Shown in pieces: positions 13,756 through 19,689 of a stretch of DNA of 19,689 bases; position 1 is the first letter of the stretch; the number at the start of each line of letters is the position of its first letter. The position numbers and the translations under genes are program-made. Source of the DNA: an uncultured Lachnospiraceae bacterium (GTDB lineage: Bacteria; Bacillota; Clostridia; Lachnospirales; Lachnospiraceae). The stretch spans positions 194 through 19,882 of the forward strand of contig CAJUIP010000050.1 of assembly GCA_910586315.1 (NCBI GenBank), read 5' to 3'. Below the pieces are notes generated by a model. It made no database searches, was not told where the DNA came from, and was given only the letters and a program-made list of their open reading frames with translations.

Positions 13756-15986
13756 ATGTATATATTACAAAGCTGAATGGAATGTCTGCCATGAGCACCG
13801 GGCAGTATATACAGCACATGACAGCCAATATTGCCCATACCCTGGGGATACGGGAAATGGGGATTTACCGATACCATGCGGACGGCGAGAGCACAGAACA
13901 CCGTGCATGCAGACTGGACGGGATCATTGCGGGCATCCATGCCGGGGACATTGTCATATGCCAGTTTCCAACCGGGAACGGGGTGGAATTTGAGCGGACA
14001 CTGGTAAGGCATATCAAAGCCTATCATGGACAGATTGTGATGTTTATCCATAATCCGGAGGCCATGATGGCGGAAAACCCGGAAGGGACATTAACGGATG
14101 CCATTAGGCTGTACAATGAGGCGGAAGTCTTAATCGTCCCGTCCTGCAGGGTGAAGCAGTTCCTGTTAAATCAGGGCATCCGGGCAGGTATGAAATTTGT
14201 CATTTGGGAGCTCCGGGATTATACGACCCAATTGAACTCCCTGGATTCGGGGAAACTGAAAAGGGAGCTCCACTTTGCAGGAAATCCGGACAGGTTCCCG
14301 TTTCTTCATACGTGGGAGTATGAGATGCCTCTGAACGTATATTCCAATCAGGAGTGTACGGGAAAACATGTGCAGCAGATGGGATGGAAGCCGTCGGACC
14401 GTCTCCTTTTAGAATTGTCCGGGGGAGGATTCGGGCTGGTATGGTACGGGAATGAATACGGCCGCCGTTACCTGTCTGCAAACAGCAGCCTGAAACTGAG
14501 CGCGTACCTGGCTGCCGGGATACCGGTGATTGCCCCCAGGGGGATTTCCAACCAGTGTATGATTGAGGAAAACCATCTGGGAATAATAACAGATACCCTG
14601 GACGAAGCAGTGGAAACCGTAAAAAATATGACGGAGCAGGAATACCGGGAATATGCAGCAGCCGTGTCCCGGTTTGCCCCGCTTTTGCGGCAGGGATTTT
14701 TTACGAAAAAATGCCTTGTGGATGCCCTTCAGACGGCAATGAGGAAGGATATGTACGTGTATTCCGAGTCAAATGTGGTTTGCGCCATGCCGAAGGGGAA
14801 ATTTGAATATGTCTGCCTTAACGAATCCTATGGCGGGAATCTGGCGCTGTCATGGACGTTTCGGGGAGAGGCGGAAGGCTTTTTAATTTATGACGCAGAC
14901 TCCGAAAGGCTTGTGGGAGAAGTCTGCGACGGCTTGGGGCATTACCTGCTTTTGAAAAATCAGCCCAAAGGGATACGGCTGACGGTGAGGGCTTATGTCA
15001 GGGCGGTAAGGGGAAAAATGATTATAGCAGAGTCAGTCAACGTAGCTCATTGCACCTCCCTCATCCGGGCCCAAGTTCCCACAAACTGTGACGTACATCT
15101 GACGGAAAACAATTTTCAAACACGCTCTGGAAAAAGTCTGGTCAGCATGGTGATACCTGCCTATAATGCCGCGGAATTTATTGCCAGAAGCATGGATACC
15201 GTATTGGCGCAGTCTTTTATGGAATTAGAGCTTATCGTAGTAAATGACGGAAGTACCGATGAGACACAGGAAATTATTGACTGGTATAAAGAACGATATC
15301 CCCGGATAAAGGGCCTCTATCAGAAAAACGCAGGCCAGGCCGTGGCCAGAAACCTGGGAGTAGAATATGCGGACGGAGATTACATAAGCTTCATGGACAG
15401 CGACGACATGATAAGGCCGGATATGATAGAAAAGCTGTACGATTCTATTGCTAAAAATAATTGTGACATTGCCATGACCTCTGCTTACCAGGTGACAAAT
15501 GAAGGATATGAAGTAGTTTCTGCTTATCCGATAGCGGAAGACACCCCTGTCCCCTTTGAGGAATTTTTTGAACATTATCTAAGGTATGCGTATCCTGTGG
15601 TTTGGGGGAAACTGTACCGCCGCCTTCTTGTGAAAGAGCATCCTATTCCGAAGACAACCTATGAGGACAGCGCCTGGATGCCGTGTATTTTATCATACGC
15701 AGATAAGATTTGCTATCTGAATGAGCGGTTATATGAATATGACAGGATTATCCGGAATGTTACGTATGTTCATACTGCCCGCAGAAAAAGCGTGGAGGAA
15801 CAGTATGAAGACCGCCGGGATTACGTCCTGTTTTTCCTTAAGAACGGAAATCCGAAAAGAATGGATATGCTGAAGCGGCTGGCTATGGGATATGCGACAG
15901 GATTTGTAAACTCATTTTCCTATTTCAGGTTTAAAGAATTGAAGGATGAAATTGAGCAATTTCATAACAATTCAGGAGGTATCTGA
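13752..15986 (+). CDS. Fusion glycosyltransferase B, paralog of the preceding gene
   Basis: 744 residues, same architecture: Gtf3-like domain (1 to about 333), middle module, GT2 domain (from about 462: SLVSMVIPAYNAAEF, VNDGSTDET with Asp499, MDSDDM at 548-553). The linker before GT2 is longer than in copy A (it contains NVAHCTSLIRAQV). The Gtf3 and middle parts are nearly the same as in A, including 330 identical bases, while the GT2 domains are clearly more different, so the two enzymes may share one reaction and differ in the other. A Gly-rich C-terminus (NNSGGI) is encoded by an AGGAGGT sequence, probably the ribosome binding site of a lost downstream gene. It is coupled to copy A by the ATGA overlap. 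Confidence 0.88.
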   Translation: MNVYITKLNGMSAMSTGQYIQHMTANIAHTLGIREMGIYRYHADGESTEHRACRLDGIIAGIHAGDIVICQFPTGNGVEFERTLVRHIKAYHGQIVMFIHNPEAMMAENPEGTLTDAIRLYNEAEVLIVPSCRVKQFLLNQGIRAGMKFVIWELRDYTTQLNSLDSGKLKRELHFAGNPDRFPFLHTWEYEMPLNVYSNQECTGKHVQQMGWKPSDRLLLELSGGGFGLVWYGNEYGRRYLSANSSLKLSAYLAAGIPVIAPRGISNQCMIEENHLGIITDTLDEAVETVKNMTEQEYREYAAAVSRFAPLLRQGFFTKKCLVDALQTAMRKDMYVYSESNVVCAMPKGKFEYVCLNESYGGNLALSWTFRGEAEGFLIYDADSERLVGEVCDGLGHYLLLKNQPKGIRLTVRAYVRAVRGKMIIAESVNVAHCTSLIRAQVPTNCDVHLTENNFQTRSGKSLVSMVIPAYNAAEFIARSMDTVLAQSFMELELIVVNDGSTDETQEIIDWYKERYPRIKGLYQKNAGQAVARNLGVEYADGDYISFMDSDDMIRPDMIEKLYDSIAKNNCDIAMTSAYQVTNEGYEVVSAYPIAEDTPVPFEEFFEHYLRYAYPVVWGKLYRRLLVKEHPIPKTTYEDSAWMPCILSYADKICYLNERLYEYDRIIRNVTYVHTARRKSVEEQYEDRRDYVLFFLKNGNPKRMDMLKRLAMGYATGFVNSFSYFRFKELKDEIEQFHNNSGGI
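14378..14707 (+). repeat. 330-bp perfect direct repeat, copy 2 (pairs with 12192-12521)
   Basis: Second copy of the identical block, inside glycosyltransferase B. It is bounded by single mismatches at 14377 (A versus G at 12191) and 14708 (A versus G at 12522). Recombination between the copies would delete 2186 bases and leave one in-frame chimeric fusion gene. Confidence 0.92.
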
Positions 15987-16118
15987 ACGGTTGCACAATT
16001 TCGTTCTGCCTACTGCGTTGGCCGGTTTGCCATGTTACTAAGAAATGGATACTTTACGAAAAAGCTGCTTGTGGAGGCTGTCCATGCGCTTTTCAGAGAG
16101 GACTTAGGGGGAGCTTAG
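15987..16118 (+). pseudogene. 3' remnant of a third Gtf3-type glycosyltransferase
   Basis: Between the stop of glycosyltransferase B (15984-15986) and TAG 16116-16118 the same frame encodes the extreme C-terminus of a Gtf3 protein: GRFAMLLRNGYFTKKLLVEA then VHALFREDLGGA. This aligns with SRFAPLLRQGFFTKKCLVDA of the two complete copies, but ends where a stand-alone Gtf3 would end instead of running into a middle module. The remaining 5' nine-tenths of the gene are missing, presumably by recombination. An AGGAGGT (15974-15980) just upstream may be its old ribosome binding site. No start codon or complete domain is left, so it is surely non-functional as an enzyme. Confidence 0.75.
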
Positions 16119-16120
16119 CT

Positions 16121-17041
16121 ATGAATATTTTGATTGCTACAAATACAAATTTCATGGGACCTGCATCCGTAATGGTTTATTCTCTTTGACGAAGTCATAG
16201 AGATACAGAAATAGATATATATCTGGCATACCATGATCTAAGAGTACAGGACATAGAAAGAATACAAAAGATAAATTCCCATTTTGCCCAAAAGAAGCTG
16301 CACCTTCTTGACGTAGGGGATGAATTTACCTCGAAAGTATCAAAACCGGGGCGGTTCTCATATGAATCATATTATCGCATTTTAGCAGTAAATATGCTGC
16401 CGCAGAGTATAGAGCGCATTTTATATTTAGATGCAGATATGCTGGTAAAAAAGAAATTGACAGAGGTGTATGAGACACCCATGAGTGAAACATGCCCATT
16501 TACAGTCTGCGATGACATTGAGGGGCATACAAGGGGGACTTATGAATCGACATTGGACAGGGTTGCCATTCCCCATAACTTCCATTATTTTAATGCTGGG
16601 TTTATCCTGATGAATTTAAACTATTTAAGAAAGCGGAACAGCATCGGTTATATTTTAGATGCGTTTTACAGAGAAAGTAATCGTTATCCATTCCCGGATC
16701 AAGATATATTAAATATAATGTATTATGACAAAGTCCAATTTGTCCCCTGGGCCTTGTATAATTTGCCGCCGGATTGGTGGAAGATAGATACGGAGAGTCT
16801 ATCCAGAGGAATCATCCGCTTTGCCAGTTATCCGGATATGCTTAACCCGTCCATTTACCAGGAAGAGCGTTTTGCAGACGCAACCATACAGATCCGGGAC
16901 AATGCCTGTATTATTCATTACATGGGATTTTTAAAGCCCTGGAAGTACAGAAATAAGCCAATATATTCAGATTTAGAATTATATGCAGGACTTTGGTTCG
17001 ATTGTGAGAAAGAGATGTATGAAAACATCGAAGGCCTGTAA
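16121..17041 (+). pseudogene. GT8-family glycosyltransferase interrupted by in-frame TGA
   Basis: The frame begins at ATG 16121 with a good ribosome binding site (AGGGGGA at 16106-16112) and reads MNILIATNTNFMGPASVMVY then SL, a normal GT8 N-terminus. Codon 23 (16187-16189) is TGA, after which the same frame stays open to TAA 17039-17041. The rest is intact GT8: YYRILAVNMLPQ, LYLDADMLV (DXD motif), HYFNAGFILMNL, PDQDILN and the C-terminal HYMGFLKPW motif. Total length about 306 codons is normal. One substitution (for example TTA to TGA) is enough to explain the stop. Restart at ATG 16394 would lose the N-terminal nucleotide-binding strands, so that 215-residue product is probably inactive. 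A sequencing error or strain-level variant cannot be excluded. It would be a glycan-modifying enzyme of this locus. Confidence 0.85.
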
Positions 17042-17083
17042 CGTCTGCCATAGGCCCGGACCAAAAAGGAGGAGGTAAAGATT

Positions 17084-18118
17084 ATGAGAAAGAAGAACAG
17101 GATCCTGCTGCTAAGCTTAGCGGCGGTTCTGACCCTGGGAGCCGGGGCCTGTGCTCCGTCAGCTCGCGATACCGGACAGACAAAAGCGCAGGCCGGGACG
17201 GAAGCCTCTGCCGGAATGGAATCCCTTGTCGGGACAGAAGCCCCTGCCGGGGCAGAAGGAGCGCTGGTAGACATTGACGATACTATGGTCTCCCTGGATT
17301 CCAAGCCTCAGAAAAGCCTGGTACGTGTGCCCACGGCTTCCGGGACGGTTACCTACGGAAATGATACGGTGTCTGTGGATGCTTCCAATGTTCAAAATGG
17401 TTATGTAATGGTTCAATATACAGGAAGCGTTAAGAAGATTAAGGTACAGATATCGAAAGGGGATCTTACCTATACATATGATCTGAACGCCAGGGATGCG
17501 TATGAAGTGTTTCCCATGTCAGAGGGGAGCGGAACATACAAAATTAAGGTTTTTGAAAATGTCAGCGGCACCCAGTACTCGCAGGCTTTCAGCCAGGATG
17601 TGCAGGTATCTCTGGCTGACCAGTTCGAGCCGTTTTTGTACCCGAATCAGTATGTTAATTTTTCTGAGGGAAGCGCCGCGGTACAAAAAGGCGCCCAGCT
17701 GGCGGCCGGTGCAAAGGATGATTTGGGGGTGGTTGACGCGATATATAACTACGTGGTCGACAATCTGACGTATGATAAGGAAAAAGCGGCCAGTGTCCAG
17801 AGCGGATATCTTCCCGATGTAGACCAGGTTCTTTCAGTAAAGAAAGGAATCTGCTTTGATTACGCAGCCCTCATGGTCTCTATGCTTCGTTCCCAGGATA
17901 TCCCTGCCAAGCTTGTGGTGGGCTACACAGGCGATGCCTATCACGCATGGGTGAATGTGTATATTGACGGCGTAGGGTGGATTGACAATTACATTTACTT
18001 TGACGGAACCAACTGGTCTTTGGCGGATCCCACATTTGCTTCCACGGGAGGGCAGAGCGATGAGATTAAGCAGTATATCGGCGACGGCGCCAACTACCAG
18101 CAAAAGTACTGCTATTAA
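17084..18118 (+). CDS. Transglutaminase-like lipoprotein
   Basis: 344 residues. The N-terminus MRKKNRILLLSLAAVLTLGA is a signal peptide ending in AGAC, a non-ideal but plausible lipobox with Cys23, followed by a low-complexity Ala/Gly/Glu/Thr linker (residues about 24-65). A beta-rich region follows (about 75-180), then a transglutaminase-like core: GICFDYAALMVSML (Cys257), DAYHAWVNVYIDG (His287) and SLADPTF (Asp315), a complete Cys-His-Asp triad. Such extracytoplasmic proteins may be cysteine proteases or crosslinking enzymes at the cell surface; the substrate is unknown. AAGGAGGAGG upstream gives strong translation, and 42 bases separate it from the broken GT8 gene. Whether it belongs functionally to the adhesin system or is just a neighbour is unclear. 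Confidence 0.88.
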   Translation: MRKKNRILLLSLAAVLTLGAGACAPSARDTGQTKAQAGTEASAGMESLVGTEAPAGAEGALVDIDDTMVSLDSKPQKSLVRVPTASGTVTYGNDTVSVDASNVQNGYVMVQYTGSVKKIKVQISKGDLTYTYDLNARDAYEVFPMSEGSGTYKIKVFENVSGTQYSQAFSQDVQVSLADQFEPFLYPNQYVNFSEGSAAVQKGAQLAAGAKDDLGVVDAIYNYVVDNLTYDKEKAASVQSGYLPDVDQVLSVKKGICFDYAALMVSMLRSQDIPAKLVVGYTGDAYHAWVNVYIDGVGWIDNYIYFDGTNWSLADPTFASTGGQSDEIKQYIGDGANYQQKYCY

Positions 18119-18132
18119 TGGCTGGATTAGGC

Positions 18133-18159
18133 AACAGTTTGACCGAGGACGGAACTGTT
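18133..18159 (+). other. Weak inverted repeat upstream of the gspF-like gene
   Basis: AACAGTT (18133-18139) and AACTGTT (18153-18159) are complementary with a 13-base loop, followed by a tandem CTGTTAG pair (18155-18168). No U tract follows. It could be a weak regulatory structure at a possible operon boundary, but seven base pairs may be chance. Confidence 0.3.
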
Positions 18160-18166
18160 AGCTGTT

Positions 18167-18173
18167 AGAGGAG
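18167..18173 (+). promoter_or_regulatory. Ribosome binding site favouring ATG 18182
   Basis: AGAGGAG lies eight bases before ATG 18182 but only two before ATG 18176, so the second ATG is the likelier start of the GspF-like protein. Confidence 0.7.
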
Positions 18174-18181
18174 ATATGTTC

Positions 18182-19303
18182 ATGAGTGAAAAAACAAAGC
18201 GGAAGTATACCCTTTCGGGCACCCCGCAATTCATGCCCTTCGGGCGGGCGTTTGGCGCACGCCAAACGACAATGTACACATATCGGGAGCTCTCTGCTTT
18301 TTGCCTTCAGGTGTCCCTTCTTTTAAAAGCGGCAGTCCCTCTAGACGAAGGGCTGCGGATCATGGCGGAGGATGGAGCGGACGAGGACGAAAAAAAGCGG
18401 CTGCTCTTTTTGGCGGATGAGATAGAGCTGGGAGCGCCGGTTTTTGAGGCTTTGGAAAAGACAGACAGTTTTCCTGATTATGTGATTAAGATGGCAAAAC
18501 TGGGGGATCAGACGGGAACCTTAGATCAGATGATGGAGTCCCTGTCTGCATATTATGACAAAGAGGACAGGATGCTCCGCAACATCCGCAATGCGGTCAC
18601 GTATCCTGTCATGATGGTCCTTATGCTTTTCGTGGTGCTGTTTGTGCTGTTCACAAAAGTTATGCCTGTCTTTGAAGAGGTTTATGAACAGCTGGGAACA
18701 CGGATCTCTCCCGTATCCCAGGCGGCAATCCGTCTGGGGGGCATTTTCAGCGGCATTGCGTTAGCAACAGCAGCCGCAGCAGCTGTGACCGCCGTGGGAT
18801 TCTATACGGCATCAAAATTCGGAAAAAAGAGCCATCTGGCGGAGCGTATTGTTGAGAGGTTTAAACGTTCCAACAAGACAGCCCTTCTGGCGGCCAGGAG
18901 ACGCTGCAGCTCTGTACTGGCCCTGACTTTAAAAAGCGGCCTGGAACTGGAAAAGGGAATCGAACTGGCAACAGAACTGGCAGGAAACAGCAAGATTCAG
19001 GAGTATCTGGCAAAGTGTAAAGAAGAGCTGGAGATGGGCAGAAGCTATGATGAGGCGATGAAAGAATCAGGACTGTTTAACGGGTTTCAGATTCAGATGA
19101 TCAAGGTAGGAAACCGGAGCGGGCGTCTGGACCGTGTGATGGAAAGCATTTCTCAGGGATATGAGGAAGAGGCGGACGCGTCTATCGACAATGCCGTCTC
19201 CAGACTGGAGCCCACTATAGTAGCAGTGCTGGCCGTGTCCGTCGGTTTGATACTTCTGTCTGTGATGCTCCCTCTGGCAGGGATGCTGTCAGCTATAGGA
19301 TGA
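18182..19303 (+). CDS. GspF/PilC-type inner-membrane platform protein
   Basis: 373 residues from ATG 18182 (375 from 18176). Two T2SSF domains are visible. The first is about residues 30-150 (FCLQVSLLLKAAVPLDEGLR, VIKMAKLGDQTGTLDQMMES) followed by a membrane helix (YPVMMVLMLFVVLFVLF) and a second helix around 178-205. The second domain (LALTLKSGLELEKGIEL, FQIQMIKVGNRSGRLDRVM) ends with a C-terminal helix (VAVLAVSVGLILLSVMLPLAG). This is the three-helix platform protein on which type IV pilus or type II secretion motors act. No ATPase or prepilin peptidase is in view, so the system type is undecided. This gene and the next likely begin a separate operon reaching beyond the window. An unusual perfect inverted repeat lies in its first codons. 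Confidence 0.9.
   Translation: MSEKTKRKYTLSGTPQFMPFGRAFGARQTTMYTYRELSAFCLQVSLLLKAAVPLDEGLRIMAEDGADEDEKKRLLFLADEIELGAPVFEALEKTDSFPDYVIKMAKLGDQTGTLDQMMESLSAYYDKEDRMLRNIRNAVTYPVMMVLMLFVVLFVLFTKVMPVFEEVYEQLGTRISPVSQAAIRLGGIFSGIALATAAAAAVTAVGFYTASKFGKKSHLAERIVERFKRSNKTALLAARRRCSSVLALTLKSGLELEKGIELATELAGNSKIQEYLAKCKEELEMGRSYDEAMKESGLFNGFQIQMIKVGNRSGRLDRVMESISQGYEEEADASIDNAVSRLEPTIVAVLAVSVGLILLSVMLPLAGMLSAIG
18249..18268 (+). other. Perfect 9-bp inverted repeat inside the 5' coding region of the gspF-like gene
   Basis: CGTTTGGCG (18249-18257) and CGCCAAACG (18260-18268) are separated by only two bases, and a small GCCC-TTC-GGGC hairpin lies immediately upstream (about 18235-18245). Together they form a structured, GC-rich patch about 55-85 bases after the start codon, in a part of the protein poorly conserved in the family. 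It may slow translation or be chance. Confidence 0.5.
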
Positions 19304-19316
19304 GGATTGAGGAATC

Positions 19317-19670
19317 ATGAAGCAATTGAAAAACAGTTGGAATATGGTAAAAGGCTATGTGACATCCGTGGTGGTTTTTGGCATTGTGGTGGGAATATTT
19401 TTAAATGGAGTCCTGTCTGTGTCCAACCGGATGAACCAGGAGGGGACGGAAACTCTACGAAACGCCATTGCCAGAGCTTGCGTACAGTGCTACGCCATCG
19501 AGGGACGATATCCCCCTTCTGTCCAATATTTGGAAGAAAACTATGGAATCCGGATTGACCGGAATCGTTTTCATGTGTTCTATGAAGGGTTTGCCTCTAA
19601 CATTATGCCGGATATTACAGTTATTTCCGTTTCAGAAAAGCAATTTGGTGAAATGTCAAGAGGAAAATAA
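19317..19670 (+). CDS. Small single-helix pseudopilin-like protein
   Basis: 117 residues. A short basic N-terminus (MKQLKNSWNMVKGY) precedes one membrane helix (about 15-33, VTSVVVFGIVVGIFLNGVL). The rest is soluble and extracytoplasmic: an amphipathic stretch (ETLRNAIARACVQCYAIEG) with two Cys, then RYPPSVQYLEENYGIRID and a FASNIMPDITV stretch. The RYPPxxxYLEE arrangement after a long helix resembles pilins and pseudopilins, where a similar Gly-x-Tyr/Pro-Pro turn follows the helix, but no classical prepilin cleavage site (G-F-T-L-x-E) is present. It starts 13 bases after the GspF-like gene with GAGGA upstream, so the two are surely co-transcribed. Pilus or secretion-system accessory component is an inference. 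Confidence 0.65.
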   Translation: MKQLKNSWNMVKGYVTSVVVFGIVVGIFLNGVLSVSNRMNQEGTETLRNAIARACVQCYAIEGRYPPSVQYLEENYGIRIDRNRFHVFYEGFASNIMPDITVISVSEKQFGEMSRGK

Positions 19671-19689
19671 AAAAGATTTTCTGGAAGAA
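19671..19689 (+). other. Window end downstream of the pseudopilin-like gene
   Basis: Only 19 A-rich bases remain after the last stop codon. They contain no recognisable element; the next gene would lie outside the window. Confidence 0.5.

Noticed and set aside
12192..14707. Long direct repeat as part of a mobile element
   Set aside because: It lies within homologous coding parts of two paralogs with no transposase or terminal inverted repeats; gene conversion explains it.
16187..16189. TGA as selenocysteine or recoded codon in the GT8 gene
   Set aside because: GT8 enzymes have no known selenocysteine at this place, no selenocysteine insertion hairpin is evident, and other genes here use TGA as stop.
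16394..17041. Stand-alone 215-residue GT8 enzyme starting at ATG 16394
   Set aside because: This Met lies in the middle of the GT8 fold just before the DXD motif; the preceding in-frame sequence is clearly GT8, so it is a broken longer gene.
19307..19558. 83-codon frame overlapping the pseudopilin-like gene
   Set aside because: It is out of frame with the better 117-residue protein, which has a membrane helix and a suitable ribosome binding site.

Overview
This window carries an accessory Sec (aSec) export and O-glycosylation locus for a serine-rich repeat (SRR) surface adhesin, read entirely on the + strand. The gene order (SRR adhesin, secY2, asp1, asp2, asp3, secA2, gtfA, gtfB, a small membrane protein, Gtf3-type transferases) is the arrangement known from streptococci and staphylococci. 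The sequences are divergent, the adhesin shows no LPXTG signal, and the locus abuts type II secretion/type IV pilus-like genes. That combination, with moderate GC and strong AGGAGG-type ribosome binding sites, suggests a gut Clostridia member, probably Lachnospiraceae. The taxon is an inference from protein style only.

Layout. 1-1223: 3' end of the SRR adhesin, with alternating-serine repeats, a nonapeptide Pro/Gly/Thr spacer, an acidic tail with a reiterated I-D-x-E-x-x-P-L motif, and a hydrophobic segment with a basic tail. 1245-1284: a perfect 18-bp hairpin. 1298-8430: secY2, asp1, asp2, asp3 and secA2, several overlapping by a few bases. 8476-11297: gtfA/gtfB, the initiating GlcNAc-transferase pair. 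11325-11495: a 56-residue two-helix membrane protein in the position where streptococci carry asp4/asp5. 11566-15986: two tandem paralogous two-domain glycosyltransferases (Gtf3-like N-terminus, unknown middle module, GT2 C-terminus) sharing a 330-bp stretch of identical DNA. 15987-16118: the 3' remnant of a third Gtf3 gene. 16121-17041: a GT8 glycosyltransferase gene interrupted by an in-frame TGA at codon 23. 17084-18118: a probable transglutaminase-like lipoprotein with an intact Cys-His-Asp triad. 18182-19670: a GspF/PilC-type platform protein and a small single-helix pseudopilin-like protein, probably the start of a different operon.

How it works together. By analogy with the streptococcal systems, GtfA/GtfB would prime Ser/Thr of the adhesin with GlcNAc in the cytoplasm. 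The Gtf3-GT2 fusions (and formerly the GT8 and the third Gtf3) would extend the glycan. Asp1-3 would bind and possibly acetylate the glycoprotein, and SecA2/SecY2 would translocate it. The glycan-extension part is the evolving part of the locus, with duplication, apparent gene conversion, domain fusion and gene decay all visible between 11.5 and 17.0 kb. No tRNA, rRNA, CRISPR array or insertion sequence was seen, and there is no gene-free stretch longer than 300 bases.
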